Assembly: GCF_018449575.1 (NCBI RefSeq)
Contig: NZ_JAAVUT010000005.1
Coordinates: forward strand, 186,001-250,000
Direction: 5' to 3'
DNA: 64,000 nucleotides
From: Sodalis sp. dw_96
GTDB lineage: Bacteria > Pseudomonadota > Gammaproteobacteria > Enterobacterales > Enterobacteriaceae
The notes under the pieces were generated by a model. It did no database searches, was not told the origin of the DNA, and saw only the letters and a list, made by a program, of their open reading frames with translations. Below are positions 43,897 through 53,976 of this stretch, piece after piece (within the stretch, counting starts at the first letter, position 1; every line of letters begins with the position of its first letter). Position numbers and translations under genes: made by a program.

Positions 43897-45369
43897 ATGG
43901 GAATTCATACAGGTCACAGCTTTATCAACGTTGAAATCCCTGTTAAAGAACGATATGTTTACTTATTGTATTTATTGATAATTGTCGTCAGTTTGTCACC
44001 AATATTATTCTCCGACTATGCTTTTTCCGATGACTACACCACGTTATACAACATACTTGTAGGTCATCATGATGCTGTACAGTGGGATATGCTATCCGGC
44101 AGGCCGGCCTTCGCATTGCTGCGCTATCTAGGGCAGGAAACGGTATTCAATATTGATGGCTTTTCCCGCCTGCGCTGGATTTCCGTCATCTTTACCAGTC
44201 TGTATTGTTGCTTTTTGCGTTTTTTTCTCCAATCGAGAAAAATATTCGCCACGCCGTTAATCACCTTCTTTATGCCGCTAAGCCTGTCGCTGGTACCGTC
44301 GGTAGTGGTTTACAGCGCCTGGGCAACCTGCTTCCCGTTTCCCCTGTCCCTGCTGCTGAGCGGACTGGCTTATCACACACTTACGCACGAAAAACTTGTC
44401 CTAGGATTACGGTTGCTTTTCGGCATACTGCTCCTGATCCTGGCCTTCGCTATCTATCAGCCCACCGCGATGACCTTTATGTTGTTCGTTTTTTTTGATA
44501 ATTGCGTCAAAAAAGGCAGCCTTTCGTTTAAAAAACTGATCCTCAGTCTTATTACGCTGGCGGTGGGGATGCTGGCCTGTCTCTTAATGGCCAAAGCATT
44601 GCCCATGGCGCTTTACCACCATACCCTTGACCGAAGCGCGTTCACTCGGGATATCACCGGTAAGCTGGCGTGGTTCTGGAAAGAACCGCTACTTAACGCG
44701 GTCAGCAATTACAATATCAACCCGGTTTTAGGCTGGACATTTTTCAGCGTGCTCATTTTGCTGGCGGGGCTGGTTAAACTAACCAGCTCAAAACAGGGGC
44801 TGCTGAAGATTCTGTTGGCGCTGATGCTGGCAGTGGGCAGTTTTGCGCCCAATCTCGTTGTGGCCGAGAGCTGGGGTGCATTCCGCTCATTGGTGGCATT
44901 AGAGTCCATTGTCTGTGCGGTGTTTGTCATGGGCGTATTTGCTGTAGTTTCATTCCTCGATCAAGACCTGAGACGCACGGTGGTAACGGCGCTGTTTGCC
45001 ATACTAGTGATAGCGACGCAAAACAATCTCTATAGCTATTTTATCAGGCCGCAACAGGCTGAATACCAGACGCTGGCCTTTGCGTTGGCTTCTAAAGTCG
45101 ATAAAAATTATACCGGCGAAGTCATGTTCGATATCACCGATACCGCATGGAATGCCTTTGCCCCGCTCTCCCGCTATGATGAATACGGCAATATCAGCCT
45201 TGCGACCCCATGGGCGCCGCAAGGCATGGCCTTGTCGCTGCAAAGGGCCAAAGGCTATCATTTCACCATGAGGGATAATGTGATTGTCACGCCGTCAAAT
45301 GCCTGCAGGGATAATTGCATCGTTATCAAGACATCCGATTTTATGCGTGATGGTATGACAAAAGAATAA
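43897..45369 (+). CDS. GtrII-like membrane glucosyltransferase (Glucos_trans_II type)
   Basis: 490 residues with about 9-11 membrane helices in the first ~370 residues and a periplasmic C-terminal domain with two close cysteines (ACRDNC). The first periplasmic loop carries FSDDYTT, the acidic motif typical of GtrII-type O-antigen glucosyltransferases, which use undecaprenyl-phosphate-glucose. No gtrA/gtrB pair accompanies it on this strand; it could share the GmlA/GmlB products. The acceptor and sugar are inference. ATG 43897 follows a weak AACGATG context. Confidence 0.75.
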   Translation: MGIHTGHSFINVEIPVKERYVYLLYLLIIVVSLSPILFSDYAFSDDYTTLYNILVGHHDAVQWDMLSGRPAFALLRYLGQETVFNIDGFSRLRWISVIFTSLYCCFLRFFLQSRKIFATPLITFFMPLSLSLVPSVVVYSAWATCFPFPLSLLLSGLAYHTLTHEKLVLGLRLLFGILLLILAFAIYQPTAMTFMLFVFFDNCVKKGSLSFKKLILSLITLAVGMLACLLMAKALPMALYHHTLDRSAFTRDITGKLAWFWKEPLLNAVSNYNINPVLGWTFFSVLILLAGLVKLTSSKQGLLKILLALMLAVGSFAPNLVVAESWGAFRSLVALESIVCAVFVMGVFAVVSFLDQDLRRTVVTALFAILVIATQNNLYSYFIRPQQAEYQTLAFALASKVDKNYTGEVMFDITDTAWNAFAPLSRYDEYGNISLATPWAPQGMALSLQRAKGYHFTMRDNVIVTPSNACRDNCIVIKTSDFMRDGMTKE

Positions 45370-45435
45370 CGTTTGCACTTGCCCGGCGATCTTTCAACAT
45401 AGTCGCCCAATCTGAGCAACGTGATTGACGTACCA

Positions 45436-45467
45436 CAAAAAAAGACCAGGTTTTAATCTGGTCTTTT
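45436..45467. terminator. Bidirectional rho-independent terminator between convergent genes
   Basis: AAAGACCAG pairs with CTGGTCTTT around a TTTTAAT-like loop. The stem has an A-run on the left and T-run on the right, so it can serve the GtrII-like gene (+) and galE (-). Confidence 0.85.
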
Positions 45468-45502
45468 AAACTATTACTTCACGCCGAGAGTACTTTATAC
45501 AA

Positions 45503-46519
45503 TCACTCTTTATAACCGTTCGGATTATTCTTCTGCCAGTTCCAGGTATCCCGCATCATACAGTCCAGATCGCGGGTCACCGCCCACCCCAGTTCCTTTT
45601 TCGCCAACGCGGGGTCGGCCCAAAACGCCGCCAGATCCCCCTCGCGCCTTGGCGCGATAACATAAGGAATGGTTTTGCCGGAGGCCTGTTCAAACGCCTT
45701 CACCATCCGCAGCACCGACGTACCCACCCCGCCGCCGAGATTATAGGCTTTAAAGCCTTTGAGGTTGGCGAGATGATCCATGGCTTTAAGATGCCCGTCA
45801 GCCAGATCCATAACGTGGATATAGTCGCGCAGGCAGGTGCCGTCCTCGGTGGGATAGTCGCCACCGAAAATCTGCAACTGGTCACGGCGCCCTACCGCCA
45901 CCTGGGCAATAAACGGCAGCAGATTATTGGGAATGCCGTTTGGGTCTTCGCCGATACGGCCGGACTCATGGGCACCCACCGGATTGAAATAGCGCAGGGC
46001 AATAATAGAGAATTGCGGTTCGGCCTTGGCAAAATCCGCCAGCACCTGTTCCACCATCACCTTGGAGGTACCGTAAGGACTGGTAGTGCCGCCAATGGGC
46101 GAGGTTTCCACATAAGGCACCGCCGCATTGACCCCATACACGGTGGCTGAGGAACTAAAGATAAAACGATGCACGCCTGCGCGGCGCATCTCTTCCAGCA
46201 GCACCAGGGTGCCGCTGACGTTGGTCTGATAATACTCCAGCGGTTTATGGGTGGACTCCCCCACCGCCTTCAGGCCGGCAAAATGAATCACCGCCGTAAT
46301 ATCATGATCGTCAAAAATACGCTGCAGACAATCCGGATCTCGCACATCACCTTGATAAAAGATAATGTCCTTGTCCGTTAACTCAGACACCCGGTCAAGT
46401 GAGACATCGGACGCATTGCAAAGGTTATCCAGCACCACCACCTCATCGCCACGCTCCAGCAGCGATAAAACCGTATGCGAACCAATGTACCCGGCCCCAC
46501 CAGTGACGAGAATCGCCAT
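45503..46519 (-). CDS. galE: UDP-glucose 4-epimerase
   Basis: 338 residues, same length as E. coli GalE. NAD motif GGAGYIGS at 7-14; catalytic Ser124, Tyr149 and Lys153 are present. It supplies UDP-galactose, needed by Glf, by the galactan enzymes and by WbaP. It is placed in the polysaccharide region and not in a gal operon. A decayed copy of its first 16 or so codons lies at 49945-50016. Confidence 0.96.
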   Translation of the reverse strand: MAILVTGGAGYIGSHTVLSLLERGDEVVVLDNLCNASDVSLDRVSELTDKDIIFYQGDVRDPDCLQRIFDDHDITAVIHFAGLKAVGESTHKPLEYYQTNVSGTLVLLEEMRRAGVHRFIFSSSATVYGVNAAVPYVETSPIGGTTSPYGTSKVMVEQVLADFAKAEPQFSIIALRYFNPVGAHESGRIGEDPNGIPNNLLPFIAQVAVGRRDQLQIFGGDYPTEDGTCLRDYIHVMDLADGHLKAMDHLANLKGFKAYNLGGGVGTSVLRMVKAFEQASGKTIPYVIAPRREGDLAAFWADPALAKKELGWAVTRDLDCMMRDTWNWQKNNPNGYKE

Positions 46520-46570
46520 AAGAACTCCTGAAGTTATTTAGCACAGCTTTTTTTACAACAGAAAGCCATG

Positions 46571-47461
46571 CTACAGAAGGCTTTTGATCTTCTCACGGAA
46601 ATCTTTGCCGAATTTTTCATTTCTCAGGCCATAGGTCACAAAAGCCTGCATATAACCCAGCTTACGTCCGCAGTTGAAACTTTTACCGGTAAGATACAGG
46701 GCATCCACCGGCTGATGATTAACCAGCGAGGCGATAGCATCGGTTAACTGAATACGGCCCCAGGCGCCCGGTTCGGTTTTTTCCAGTAATGGCCAGATAT
46801 CCGCCGACAGGACATAACGCCCCACCGCCGCCAGATCGGAATCTATCGTGCTCAGGTCCTGTGGTTTTTCAATAAAAGATTGAATATGCGCGCTGTCACC
46901 CGGATTGGTGATTTTTTCATCACAGCTGATAACTGAATATTCCGGCAAATGTTCACGGGGCATGGGCTGTACCAACACCTGGCTATGACCGGTTTCATGA
47001 AACCGCTTGACCATATCGGCCAGATTTTGCGTGCGGTTGTTATAGGTAGAATCATCCAGCAGGATATCCGGTAACACCACCACGAACGGCGAATCCCCCA
47101 ACATCGGCTTGGCACACAGAATGGCATGGCCCAGACCCAGCGGCTCGCCTTGGCGCACGTTCATAATGGTCAGGCCTTTGGGGCAAATCGCCTGCACTTC
47201 CTTCAGCAGGGTATTTTTCACCCGGGCTTCCAGCAGGGCTTCCAGTTCATAAGAGGTATCAAAATGGTTTTCAATGGCATTTTTTGATGCATGGGTCACC
47301 AGCACAATCTCTTTAATGCCTGCGGCCGCGCACTCTTCAACCAGGTACTGGATCATCGGCTTATCGACGATGGGCAGCATCTCTTTCGGTATGGCTTTGG
47401 TGGCTGGCAGAAGATGCATGCCCAGGCCTGCAACGGGTATAACAGCTTTTAAAATTTTCAT
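46571..47461 (-). CDS. galF: GalF, UTP-glucose-1-phosphate uridylyltransferase-like protein
   Basis: 296 residues. The N-terminus reads [21 protein letters not shown], with GLGMH instead of the GLGTR of GalU, and [10 protein letters not shown] is also GalF-like. In E. coli GalF is poorly active and is thought to modulate GalU and UDP-glucose level. Whether this protein is active is open. It lies 51 bases upstream of galE on the same strand and likely shares its transcript. Pieces of a second copy lie at 50041-50303. Confidence 0.88.
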   Translation of the reverse strand: MKILKAVIPVAGLGMHLLPATKAIPKEMLPIVDKPMIQYLVEECAAAGIKEIVLVTHASKNAIENHFDTSYELEALLEARVKNTLLKEVQAICPKGLTIMNVRQGEPLGLGHAILCAKPMLGDSPFVVVLPDILLDDSTYNNRTQNLADMVKRFHETGHSQVLVQPMPREHLPEYSVISCDEKITNPGDSAHIQSFIEKPQDLSTIDSDLAAVGRYVLSADIWPLLEKTEPGAWGRIQLTDAIASLVNHQPVDALYLTGKSFNCGRKLGYMQAFVTYGLRNEKFGKDFREKIKSLL

Positions 47462-47546
47462 TCAATAAGCACCAAGTGGTTAAAAAAAAGACATAACTTT
47501 ATAAACATAGTTACAATAATAGCACCAGGACAAGAGATATGATTAC

Positions 47547-47610
47547 TCACTTCTTAACAATGCCAGCAATGCTGCTGTTTTTTTGTACATCAGCGCGGGA
47601 TTCTCCTTTT
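47547..47610 (-). pseudogene. Decayed manB 3' end (copy A)
   Basis: On the plus strand, ACTTCTTA..AATG..AGCAA.GCTGC.GTTTTTT followed by AGCGCGGGAT-like sequence matches the last ~60 bases of the intact manB (from 56146). It lies between the galF start and the acyltransferase stop. It is too short and altered to code. Confidence 0.65.
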
Positions 47611-47619
47611 TAACGATCC

Positions 47620-49605
47620 TTAAATATCTTTTAATGCTATGGCACTACCCAGATAATTCAGGTGCTGCCTGTCGTAGTATAGAGCCTGTCCATGATTCAA
47701 AAACTTACACTCATCATTTTTACAAAGAATAGCATTTGGATCATAAATTTGCACATTCGAAGAAACCAGCGAATCAAGAAATTTATCAATTTCAGGATTT
47801 TTAGCCATAATATTCGATGTATAGTCATCAGATAATTGAACGGAATCTTTTACTATCAAAGTATGAACAAAATTTCTCAATTTTATATCTTTATTATAAA
47901 CTGAATTAACGACGTTGAAATTCATAAAGGGTACGTCTTTTATGATTATTATTTTTTTATCTGCTTTTTGTAAACTTTCAATGGCATTAGTAAGCCCAAG
48001 CCGCAACGCGTCAATGCTGCCAAGCGTCAAATTATTTTTTAACGGGACATAACCCTCGCTGTTATCGTTGTTTCCAACACCAGAATCCCAATAGCTGGAC
48101 ATTACAACTTCTGTAATATTTGGGTTACCTAAAATATAATTTAATACGTTTTTATTATAAACCGCACATTCGGAACCGTGATCAGGGTATTGTTCCAAAG
48201 TCAATGTTGTACCGATCAAAAATGGACATGAAGATTTTGTTAACTGATAAACTAAGAAATTTTTCTTATTGGCATATAAGTCAATGCCTCCCCTTAACGC
48301 CGCGGCATGACTATCTCCAACTAATGCGACACCCGGTTTATTCTCAACTTCCGGTATACATCTATTGCTTCTGGAAAAATCTGTCGGGCCATATCTGACC
48401 AAACATTCATCATGAATGCTAAATAACCTATTTTTCTCAGCGGCAATGACATTTTGGCTTACCCTGCTAGGTATTCCATTTTGAAAATAAATCCACAAAA
48501 AAGGAAAAATCAGCAATACACAGACTATTAAATAGCCATAAATAATTCGCTTATCTGTAAATCTAAACTTAACTCTGAAAGGCGTTTCAATATATTTATA
48601 TGATAAATATGCAATGAATAAAGAAATCGAACAGATGATTAAGGCCGAGACAACGGGGAGGGTTCCATTTAAGCTTAAGCGTGCAAAGCTAAGAAGAGGC
48701 CAATGCCATAAGTACCATGAATAGGACACTACCCCAAAGAAAACCATGATCTTATTTCCTAAAATAAAATCACTTATCTTCCCGTTTCCCATAATTATAA
48801 ATAGGCTGCCTATCACTGGCATCAGTGCTATGAAACCCGGAAAAGGAATTTTTTCAGTCAAAAATAAAAATGATATTATCAAAAATATAAATCCACTTAC
48901 AAAGAATATATCTCTTATTTTTAAACTTGTTATTCTTATTTTATCCTCTTTGAGTAACATTGCCAAAATAGCGCCACACCCTAATTCCCAGGCCCTGGTT
49001 GGAAGAATATAAAAAGACAACATCGGGTGACTAAACGTCAAGAACACACTGGTAATAAATGATAGTAAAGTTATACAGAATATTAACATGATTGCTTTTG
49101 TTGTTTTTCTAAAAAGCAACAACAATAATAATATAGGAAAGAATATATAAAATTGTTCTTCAATACCCAAAGACCAAGTCATTAGTAGTGGATTAAGGTT
49201 TGACCCGGGTGAAAAATAGTCTATTCTTTGCCAAAAGGCGATATTTGAAACCGACATTAGGGTGGAAATCGAAAAGTATGAAAAATCCTTGAACTCTAAA
49301 GGTGCTAAATAAAAATATGAAAAAATTGCACATATCACTAACATAAAAATCAACGCGGGGGCGATCCTTCTTATTCTCCTCATATAAAACTTACGAAAAA
49401 AGAATACGTTTTCTTTCATTTCAGAATAAAGAATACCCCCAATAAGAAAACCTGAAATGACAAAAAAAACGTCGACACCGACAAAACCGCCAGGAACGAG
49501 AGGGACTCCCGCATGAAATAAAACAACCGATAAAATCGCTAGAGCTCTCAGTCCATCAATGTCTTTCCGGTACTTCTTGTTATAAAGATTATTTCCAGGA
49601 TTCAT
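47620..49605 (-). CDS. Acyltransferase-3 family protein with SGNH domain (O-antigen acetylase type)
   Basis: 661 residues. An OafA/YrhL-like membrane domain with about ten helices spans residues 15-380 (DIDGLRALAILSVVLFHAG, GFVGVDVFFVISGFLI). A periplasmic SGNH-type domain follows, with GDSHAAAL (about 430) and DRQHLNYLG near the C-terminus. Family role: O-acetylation of surface polysaccharide sugars using cytosolic acetyl donors. The end looks a few residues short, stopping at ALKDI. DNA is much AT-richer than galE/galF. Decayed manB ends lie on both sides, which suggests a cassette insertion. Confidence 0.88.
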   Translation of the reverse strand: MNPGNNLYNKKYRKDIDGLRALAILSVVLFHAGVPLVPGGFVGVDVFFVISGFLIGGILYSEMKENVFFFRKFYMRRIRRIAPALIFMLVICAIFSYFYLAPLEFKDFSYFSISTLMSVSNIAFWQRIDYFSPGSNLNPLLMTWSLGIEEQFYIFFPILLLLLLFRKTTKAIMLIFCITLLSFITSVFLTFSHPMLSFYILPTRAWELGCGAILAMLLKEDKIRITSLKIRDIFFVSGFIFLIISFLFLTEKIPFPGFIALMPVIGSLFIIMGNGKISDFILGNKIMVFFGVVSYSWYLWHWPLLSFARLSLNGTLPVVSALIICSISLFIAYLSYKYIETPFRVKFRFTDKRIIYGYLIVCVLLIFPFLWIYFQNGIPSRVSQNVIAAEKNRLFSIHDECLVRYGPTDFSRSNRCIPEVENKPGVALVGDSHAAALRGGIDLYANKKNFLVYQLTKSSCPFLIGTTLTLEQYPDHGSECAVYNKNVLNYILGNPNITEVVMSSYWDSGVGNNDNSEGYVPLKNNLTLGSIDALRLGLTNAIESLQKADKKIIIIKDVPFMNFNVVNSVYNKDIKLRNFVHTLIVKDSVQLSDDYTSNIMAKNPEIDKFLDSLVSSNVQIYDPNAILCKNDECKFLNHGQALYYDRQHLNYLGSAIALKDI

Positions 49606-49797
49606 AGCTTTTCCTTTCGATATTGTTATTGCAACAATAAAATTGGAAAGCCATTACTGTAAACTGTTAGAAGTTATAGGGATGTGAGTTATCTATAAAA
49701 TCTCAAAGAAGTAAAAGTAACTAACCATTACACATAATCGAAAATTCTTTATTGGAAAGAATTAGAAGTGTTACATTAAAATAACATATATTCATTA
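49606..49797. other. AT-rich gap upstream of the acyltransferase gene
   Basis: No gene seen. Together with the remnants that follow, the gene-free stretch runs from 49606 to 50455. The promoter of the acyltransferase gene may be here. Confidence 0.35.
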
Positions 49798-49915
49798 CTC
49801 GCTTCTTAACAGCGATAGTAATGCTGCCGTTTTTTCTTTCAAAAGTGCAGTATTGTTTTTTGTCTCAACATTCAAACGTATCATCGCCTGATGTTTGAGC
49901 TGCTAGATCAAAACG
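49798..49915 (-). pseudogene. Decayed manB 3' end (copy B)
   Basis: Reading on the minus strand gives the last ~27 residues of ManB almost intact: RLNVETKNNTALLKEKTAAL then LSLLRSE and stop, against [20 protein letters not shown] and LTLLRS in the intact protein at 56144. Upstream of this the frame is lost, though DNA similarity continues through the AGCTCAAA block. It is the best preserved of three copies. Confidence 0.85.
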
Positions 49916-49939
49916 TCAATAGTCAAATAGCCCCTCTAA

Positions 49940-50016
49940 TTCATCGCCGCGCTCCAATAGAAATAAACCGTATGCGAACCAATGTACCCCGCCCCGCCGG
50001 TGACGGGAATCGCCAT
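49940..50016 (-). pseudogene. Decayed galE 5' end
   Basis: The minus strand reads [17 protein letters not shown] followed by degenerate sequence and a stop, against [17 protein letters not shown] in the intact galE. The surrounding bases, including the leader side ATTTAGCGCAA, also match the region around the intact galE start. Confidence 0.88.
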
Positions 50017-50040
50017 ATGAACTAAAAAAATATTTAGCGC

Positions 50041-50303
50041 AACCCTTCTAGGTAAAACAGAATGCTATGCTACAAATGTAAGGTTGTTATAAATAGAGTC
50101 ATCAAAGTGCATATCCAGTAATACTGCCACGAACAGCGGATCACCAACATCAGTTTGACACTTAATTGCATGACCCAGCCCCAACGACTCTCCCTGGTGC
50201 TTTCATTATGATCAGGCCCTTCGGACAATTCTCCTACAATTATTTCAGCAGGGTGTTTTTTTCACCCGGGCTTACAGAAAGGCTTCAAGTTCATTGGAGG
50301 TAT
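50041..50303 (-). pseudogene. Decayed galF fragment
   Basis: Bases 50041-50080 match the galE-galF junction including the end of galF (ATGCTACA). Bases 50083-50303 match the interior of galF (intact 47036-47253), for example ATCCAGTAA.AC..CCACGAAC and the end GGAGGTATC. Intervening galF sequence is deleted, and stops and frameshifts are present. Confidence 0.8.
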
Positions 50304-50412
50304 CTTCCTAACAACGCCAGCAACGCTGTTATTTTTTCATGCATGAGTGCAGGATTTTTTTGCTCTCGTCATTCAAACGCATTGCATTTCCGGCTCATTA
50401 TTGGAGCTAGGT
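50304..50412 (-). pseudogene. Decayed manB 3' end (copy C)
   Basis: The minus strand gives PALMHEKITALLALLG, corresponding to [16 protein letters not shown] at the ManB C-terminus, with further DNA similarity through the ATTCAAACGCA and GAGCTA blocks. It follows the galF fragment directly, repeating the order galE-galF-manB end seen at 45503-47610. Confidence 0.78.
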
Positions 50413-50455
50413 AGGTTGAAAGTTTGACCTTTAGCTTTCAAAATAATCAGATATT

Positions 50456-51889
50456 TTAATAGGCGCCATCTCGTCTCAATACAACATTTATCGTTTTAAA
50501 TAAAATGGCAATATCATTCCAAAGCGACCAGTTTTTAACATACCACGCATCAAAATAAACTCTAACATCGTAATCGACATCATTACGGCCACTAACCTGC
50601 CACAAACCCGTCATACCCGGCTTCGCCATGAGATAGTAATCAGCATCACCTGCATAACGCTCAAGTTCTTTTTCAATGACAGGTCTCGGGCCCACCAAAC
50701 TCATTTCCCCTCTAAAAACATTCCACAATTGGGGCAATTCATCAAGGCTGGTTTTTCTGATAAATTGCCCAACTTTCGTTATCCGGGGGTCATTTTTAAG
50801 TTTGAAATCTTTATCCCATTCTTTCCTAGCCTCTTCATCATTTTCCAACAGATGGGTGAGCACTTCCTGTGAATTTAAAACCATTGACCGAAATTTAAGA
50901 CAGCTAAATTTTTTCCCATTTAATCCCACTCTTTCATGGCCATAAATAGGACTGCCCCCGTCTCGAGAGACTTGGTAAAGTATAAATATTATTACAGGTG
51001 ATAAGAATAACATGATCATCGCAGACCCAAAGATGTCAAAAGCGCGCTTAAGAAAACGCGAAGAACGTTTTGCAAGATTATTACTGACCCTTAATATCAT
51101 GACTTCATGACTAAATATAAACGACATATCGGTACCGTATAATGGTACACCACGGAGAGTTGGTATAACAGATACAGAGCGGCAATCATGCTTAGCCAGA
51201 TTTTTTAACCAATAATCCCTGTCAGCGTGCTGTTCAAATTCAACAGCAACGATAAATTGAGTATTATCCGTATCAACCATTGACCACAATTCTGATTCAT
51301 CTTGAAGAATTTGTTTGTCGAATAAGGTTGATTTATCGTGATTTCCCACAGTGTAGAATGCAATGACATCAAAACCCAATATCTCTTCACTCTGCAAGGC
51401 AGAATAAGCGTCGCAGGCATTTTTACCGGAACCTATAATAATAGTTTGCTTTTTCCAAATACCGGCCCAGTTCAAGGTACGCTTTACGATGGCTCGGCCA
51501 ATAGGAACAAGCAGACTCGCGAAAACCCAGGTCAAAAACCAGACATATCTGGACAATTCCCATTTAGAAAAAGCAACTATAGCGAGATCTATAACCGAAA
51601 ATATAATAATCGTTCTCAATACTTCTTTTAGCTCAAACCAAAAAGGCTTCCTATATGTATAATGCCGTAGTCGAGTCCAAAACCATGAGACGCAGACGAC
51701 CGAAAGTATAATATGGGAATAATATCTAGCATGCATTTCATCCCTTGGCACAAAGGCATAAAGGTCATCTGTCGTTAGATCTAATATAGTTAAAGCTAAA
51801 ACTAAAGAAATAATAAGGAAGAACAAATCTGAAAATGCCAAAGATATTTTTCCTATAACTGAATGAACAGAACTATTATTTTTACTCAT
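50456..51889 (-). CDS. wbaP: Undecaprenyl-phosphate galactose phosphotransferase (WbaP)
   Basis: 477 residues, close to Salmonella WbaP (476). Four or five membrane helices lie in the N-terminal third, then a central domain, then the catalytic sugar-transferase domain (KRAFDIFGSAMIML, IYGHERVGLNGK, KFRSMVLNSQEVL, TSLDELPQLWNV, SLVGPRP, YLMAKPGMTGLWQVSGRND). It transfers galactose-1-phosphate from UDP-Gal to undecaprenyl phosphate and starts the repeat unit of a Wzx/Wzy-type polymer. The frame opens at 51961, but the ATG at 51889 fits the family start. Glucose specificity (WcaJ-like) is less likely. Confidence 0.92.
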   Translation of the reverse strand: MSKNNSSVHSVIGKISLAFSDLFFLIISLVLALTILDLTTDDLYAFVPRDEMHARYYSHIILSVVCVSWFWTRLRHYTYRKPFWFELKEVLRTIIIFSVIDLAIVAFSKWELSRYVWFLTWVFASLLVPIGRAIVKRTLNWAGIWKKQTIIIGSGKNACDAYSALQSEEILGFDVIAFYTVGNHDKSTLFDKQILQDESELWSMVDTDNTQFIVAVEFEQHADRDYWLKNLAKHDCRSVSVIPTLRGVPLYGTDMSFIFSHEVMILRVSNNLAKRSSRFLKRAFDIFGSAMIMLFLSPVIIFILYQVSRDGGSPIYGHERVGLNGKKFSCLKFRSMVLNSQEVLTHLLENDEEARKEWDKDFKLKNDPRITKVGQFIRKTSLDELPQLWNVFRGEMSLVGPRPVIEKELERYAGDADYYLMAKPGMTGLWQVSGRNDVDYDVRVYFDAWYVKNWSLWNDIAILFKTINVVLRRDGAY

Positions 51890-52585
51890 ATGATGCTCTT
51901 TTTCATAAAAAAAATTTGGGCGCACAGTCATATTGAGAACCACCATATTTTTAGATACCATGAAATGAATCTTTTTGCCGTGGCCATAGCTTATATTTAT
52001 CTTGCAATCACATTATTTAAAGTGTAGAAATTTTTTTGAAAAATTATAAAGTCAGACAGGTAAAAAATCCAATTTCCGAAAGAAATTTTTTCACATAAAG
52101 GTACTTTATCCTAATCATGTTCATGACATTTCGCATTTCGAAATAAAATTTATTAGTTCATAATCGAAATTGATGTACTTGACAGATACCCGACATATTA
52201 ATGTAGGTTGGTATATTAAATGGATGATAACACTAGCTTCTTAAAATATATTCTCATTGTTAACTTCTTGATAGTAAACATATATCTTTTGTTTTCTGTT
52301 TCAACGAAAAATCTCTCGATACCTGTTCTCTAACGCGCCGCCCTTACCTAATAAGCGCACGCAGTTTAAGACAATAACATGCCAATTTCCGATCAATCCA
52401 ATCCGGTGCATAAATATCTAAATTATCAGTTAAATAAGGTCAAGGTTGTTTTATTAAAAAACTTTAAATGGAATAACTTTGTGTAAGTATATGGACTTTG
52501 ACATTAGCTAAAAAAATACAGAGGTTATTTATCAAGAATAAAAGTTAATAAATTTCAAGTCTCAAAAGATGTCTTAAAGACTCGC
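51890..52585. other. AT-rich region between rmlD and wbaP
   Basis: About 700 bases without a supportable gene, strongly AT-rich between 51990 and 52560. It may hold a promoter for wbaP, or the vestige of a lost gene. I see no JUMPStart core here. Confidence 0.4.
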
Positions 52586-53443
52586 TTACTTGCCCAACTT
52601 CAGTATGCAAGAATTTAATGCTGAAGCCCAATCCGATGTATTGATGCCGTAACTATTAATCTTTTCGCAACATAGGGTTGAATACGATGGACGCTGCGCA
52701 GCCGTAGGATAATCTGCAGTACTTATACCTTTAATTATCGGTCTATGGCTAATTAATTTCAATGTATCGGCAGTAGCTATAATTTCATCTGTGAACTCTT
52801 TCCATGAAACTTCACGGTCCCCACAGAAATGATAGATGCCACTAGCATTCTTGCAGTAGAGTTGGATTATCGCCTGGGCGATATCTCCGGCATAAGTGGG
52901 GCAGCCTCTCTGATCATCAACAATATTCAGACTTTCCTGCTCACGGGCTAGACGCAGTATAGTTTTGACAAAGTTATTACCATATTCACTAAAGACCCAA
53001 GCAGTACGGATAATTATAGCTTGAGGATAAACTCGTTGCAGAGCCATTTCACCTTCGAGCTTAGTCGCTCCGTACACGCTAATTGGATGTGTTGCATCGG
53101 TTTCTTTATAAGGTAACGAAGATGAGCCGTCAAAGACATAATCTGTTGATACATGCACAAAACCGGCATTAATGCGCTTGGCGGCTTTAGCAAGATTTTC
53201 CGGACCCACAACGTTGATAAGCCGGGCAAGCTCGGTTTCAACCTCAGCTTTGTCCACGGCGGTATAGGCCGCCGCATTGACAATCAAATCAGGATGAAAT
53301 CGATCTACAGTCTCTTTGACCTGTTGGAAGTCGGTAATATCAAGTGAATCGCTATCTGTGGCCACTATTTGCCAGTCTGTAGGTACGCGATCCTGAAAAC
53401 AACGGCCAAGCTGGCCATTAGCACCGGTAAGTAATACTCTCAT
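52586..53443 (-). CDS. rmlD: dTDP-4-dehydrorhamnose reductase
   Basis: 285 residues, extended short-chain dehydrogenase. The start MRVLLTGANGQLGRCF gives the NADPH Rossmann motif; VSTDYVFDG and YGATKLEGE (Tyr/Lys pair) are the catalytic segments. Last step to dTDP-L-rhamnose. A GTG at 53449 overlaps the rmlC stop, but AAGGA lies at better distance from the ATG at 53443, which I prefer. Confidence 0.95.
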   Translation of the reverse strand: MRVLLTGANGQLGRCFQDRVPTDWQIVATDSDSLDITDFQQVKETVDRFHPDLIVNAAAYTAVDKAEVETELARLINVVGPENLAKAAKRINAGFVHVSTDYVFDGSSSLPYKETDATHPISVYGATKLEGEMALQRVYPQAIIIRTAWVFSEYGNNFVKTILRLAREQESLNIVDDQRGCPTYAGDIAQAIIQLYCKNASGIYHFCGDREVSWKEFTDEIIATADTLKLISHRPIIKGISTADYPTAAQRPSYSTLCCEKINSYGINTSDWASALNSCILKLGK

Positions 53444-53445
53444 AT

Positions 53446-53976
53446 TCACAGATCCTTCAAATATTTGCCAAATTTATCTTTTTCAGACAAAAGGGGGTCT
53501 GTGACCGGCCAATTGATTCCCACTGCTGGATCATTCCATAATAAACATCCTTCATGCTGTGGGTTATAATAATCAGTACATTTATATTCAAAATCCGCTA
53601 CGTCTGTTAGCACAACAAAGCCATGCGCCAATCCAGGGGGTATCCAGAATTGCTTCTTATTTTCTTCTGAAAGAATTACTCCCTCCCATTGTCCATAAGT
53701 CGGAGAATCTCGGCGAATATCTACCGCCACATCAAAAACTTCACCGCGCACAACCCTGACAAGCTTGCCTTGCGGATTGATCTTTTGGAAATGCAAACCG
53801 CGCAGTACATTTTTTGAGGATCTTGAATGGTTATCCTGAACAAAATCCAGATCTACACCTAACAGCGACCGGTAGCGCTGTTTTTCAAATGTCTCCAAAA
53901 AAAATCCCCGCGCATCGCCAAAAATTTTTGGCTCGATGATTTTCACATCATCAATTTTTGTATCATGTACTTTCAT
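53446..53976 (-). CDS. rmlC: dTDP-4-dehydrorhamnose 3,5-epimerase
   Basis: 176 residues, cupin fold. RGFFLETF, VLRGLHFQ with the catalytic histidine, and WIPPGLAHGFVVL are family marks. It epimerises the keto-sugar at C3 and C5. Its start overlaps the rmlA stop (TAATG). Confidence 0.96.
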   Translation of the reverse strand: MKVHDTKIDDVKIIEPKIFGDARGFFLETFEKQRYRSLLGVDLDFVQDNHSRSSKNVLRGLHFQKINPQGKLVRVVRGEVFDVAVDIRRDSPTYGQWEGVILSEENKKQFWIPPGLAHGFVVLTDVADFEYKCTDYYNPQHEGCLLWNDPAVGINWPVTDPLLSEKDKFGKYLKDL

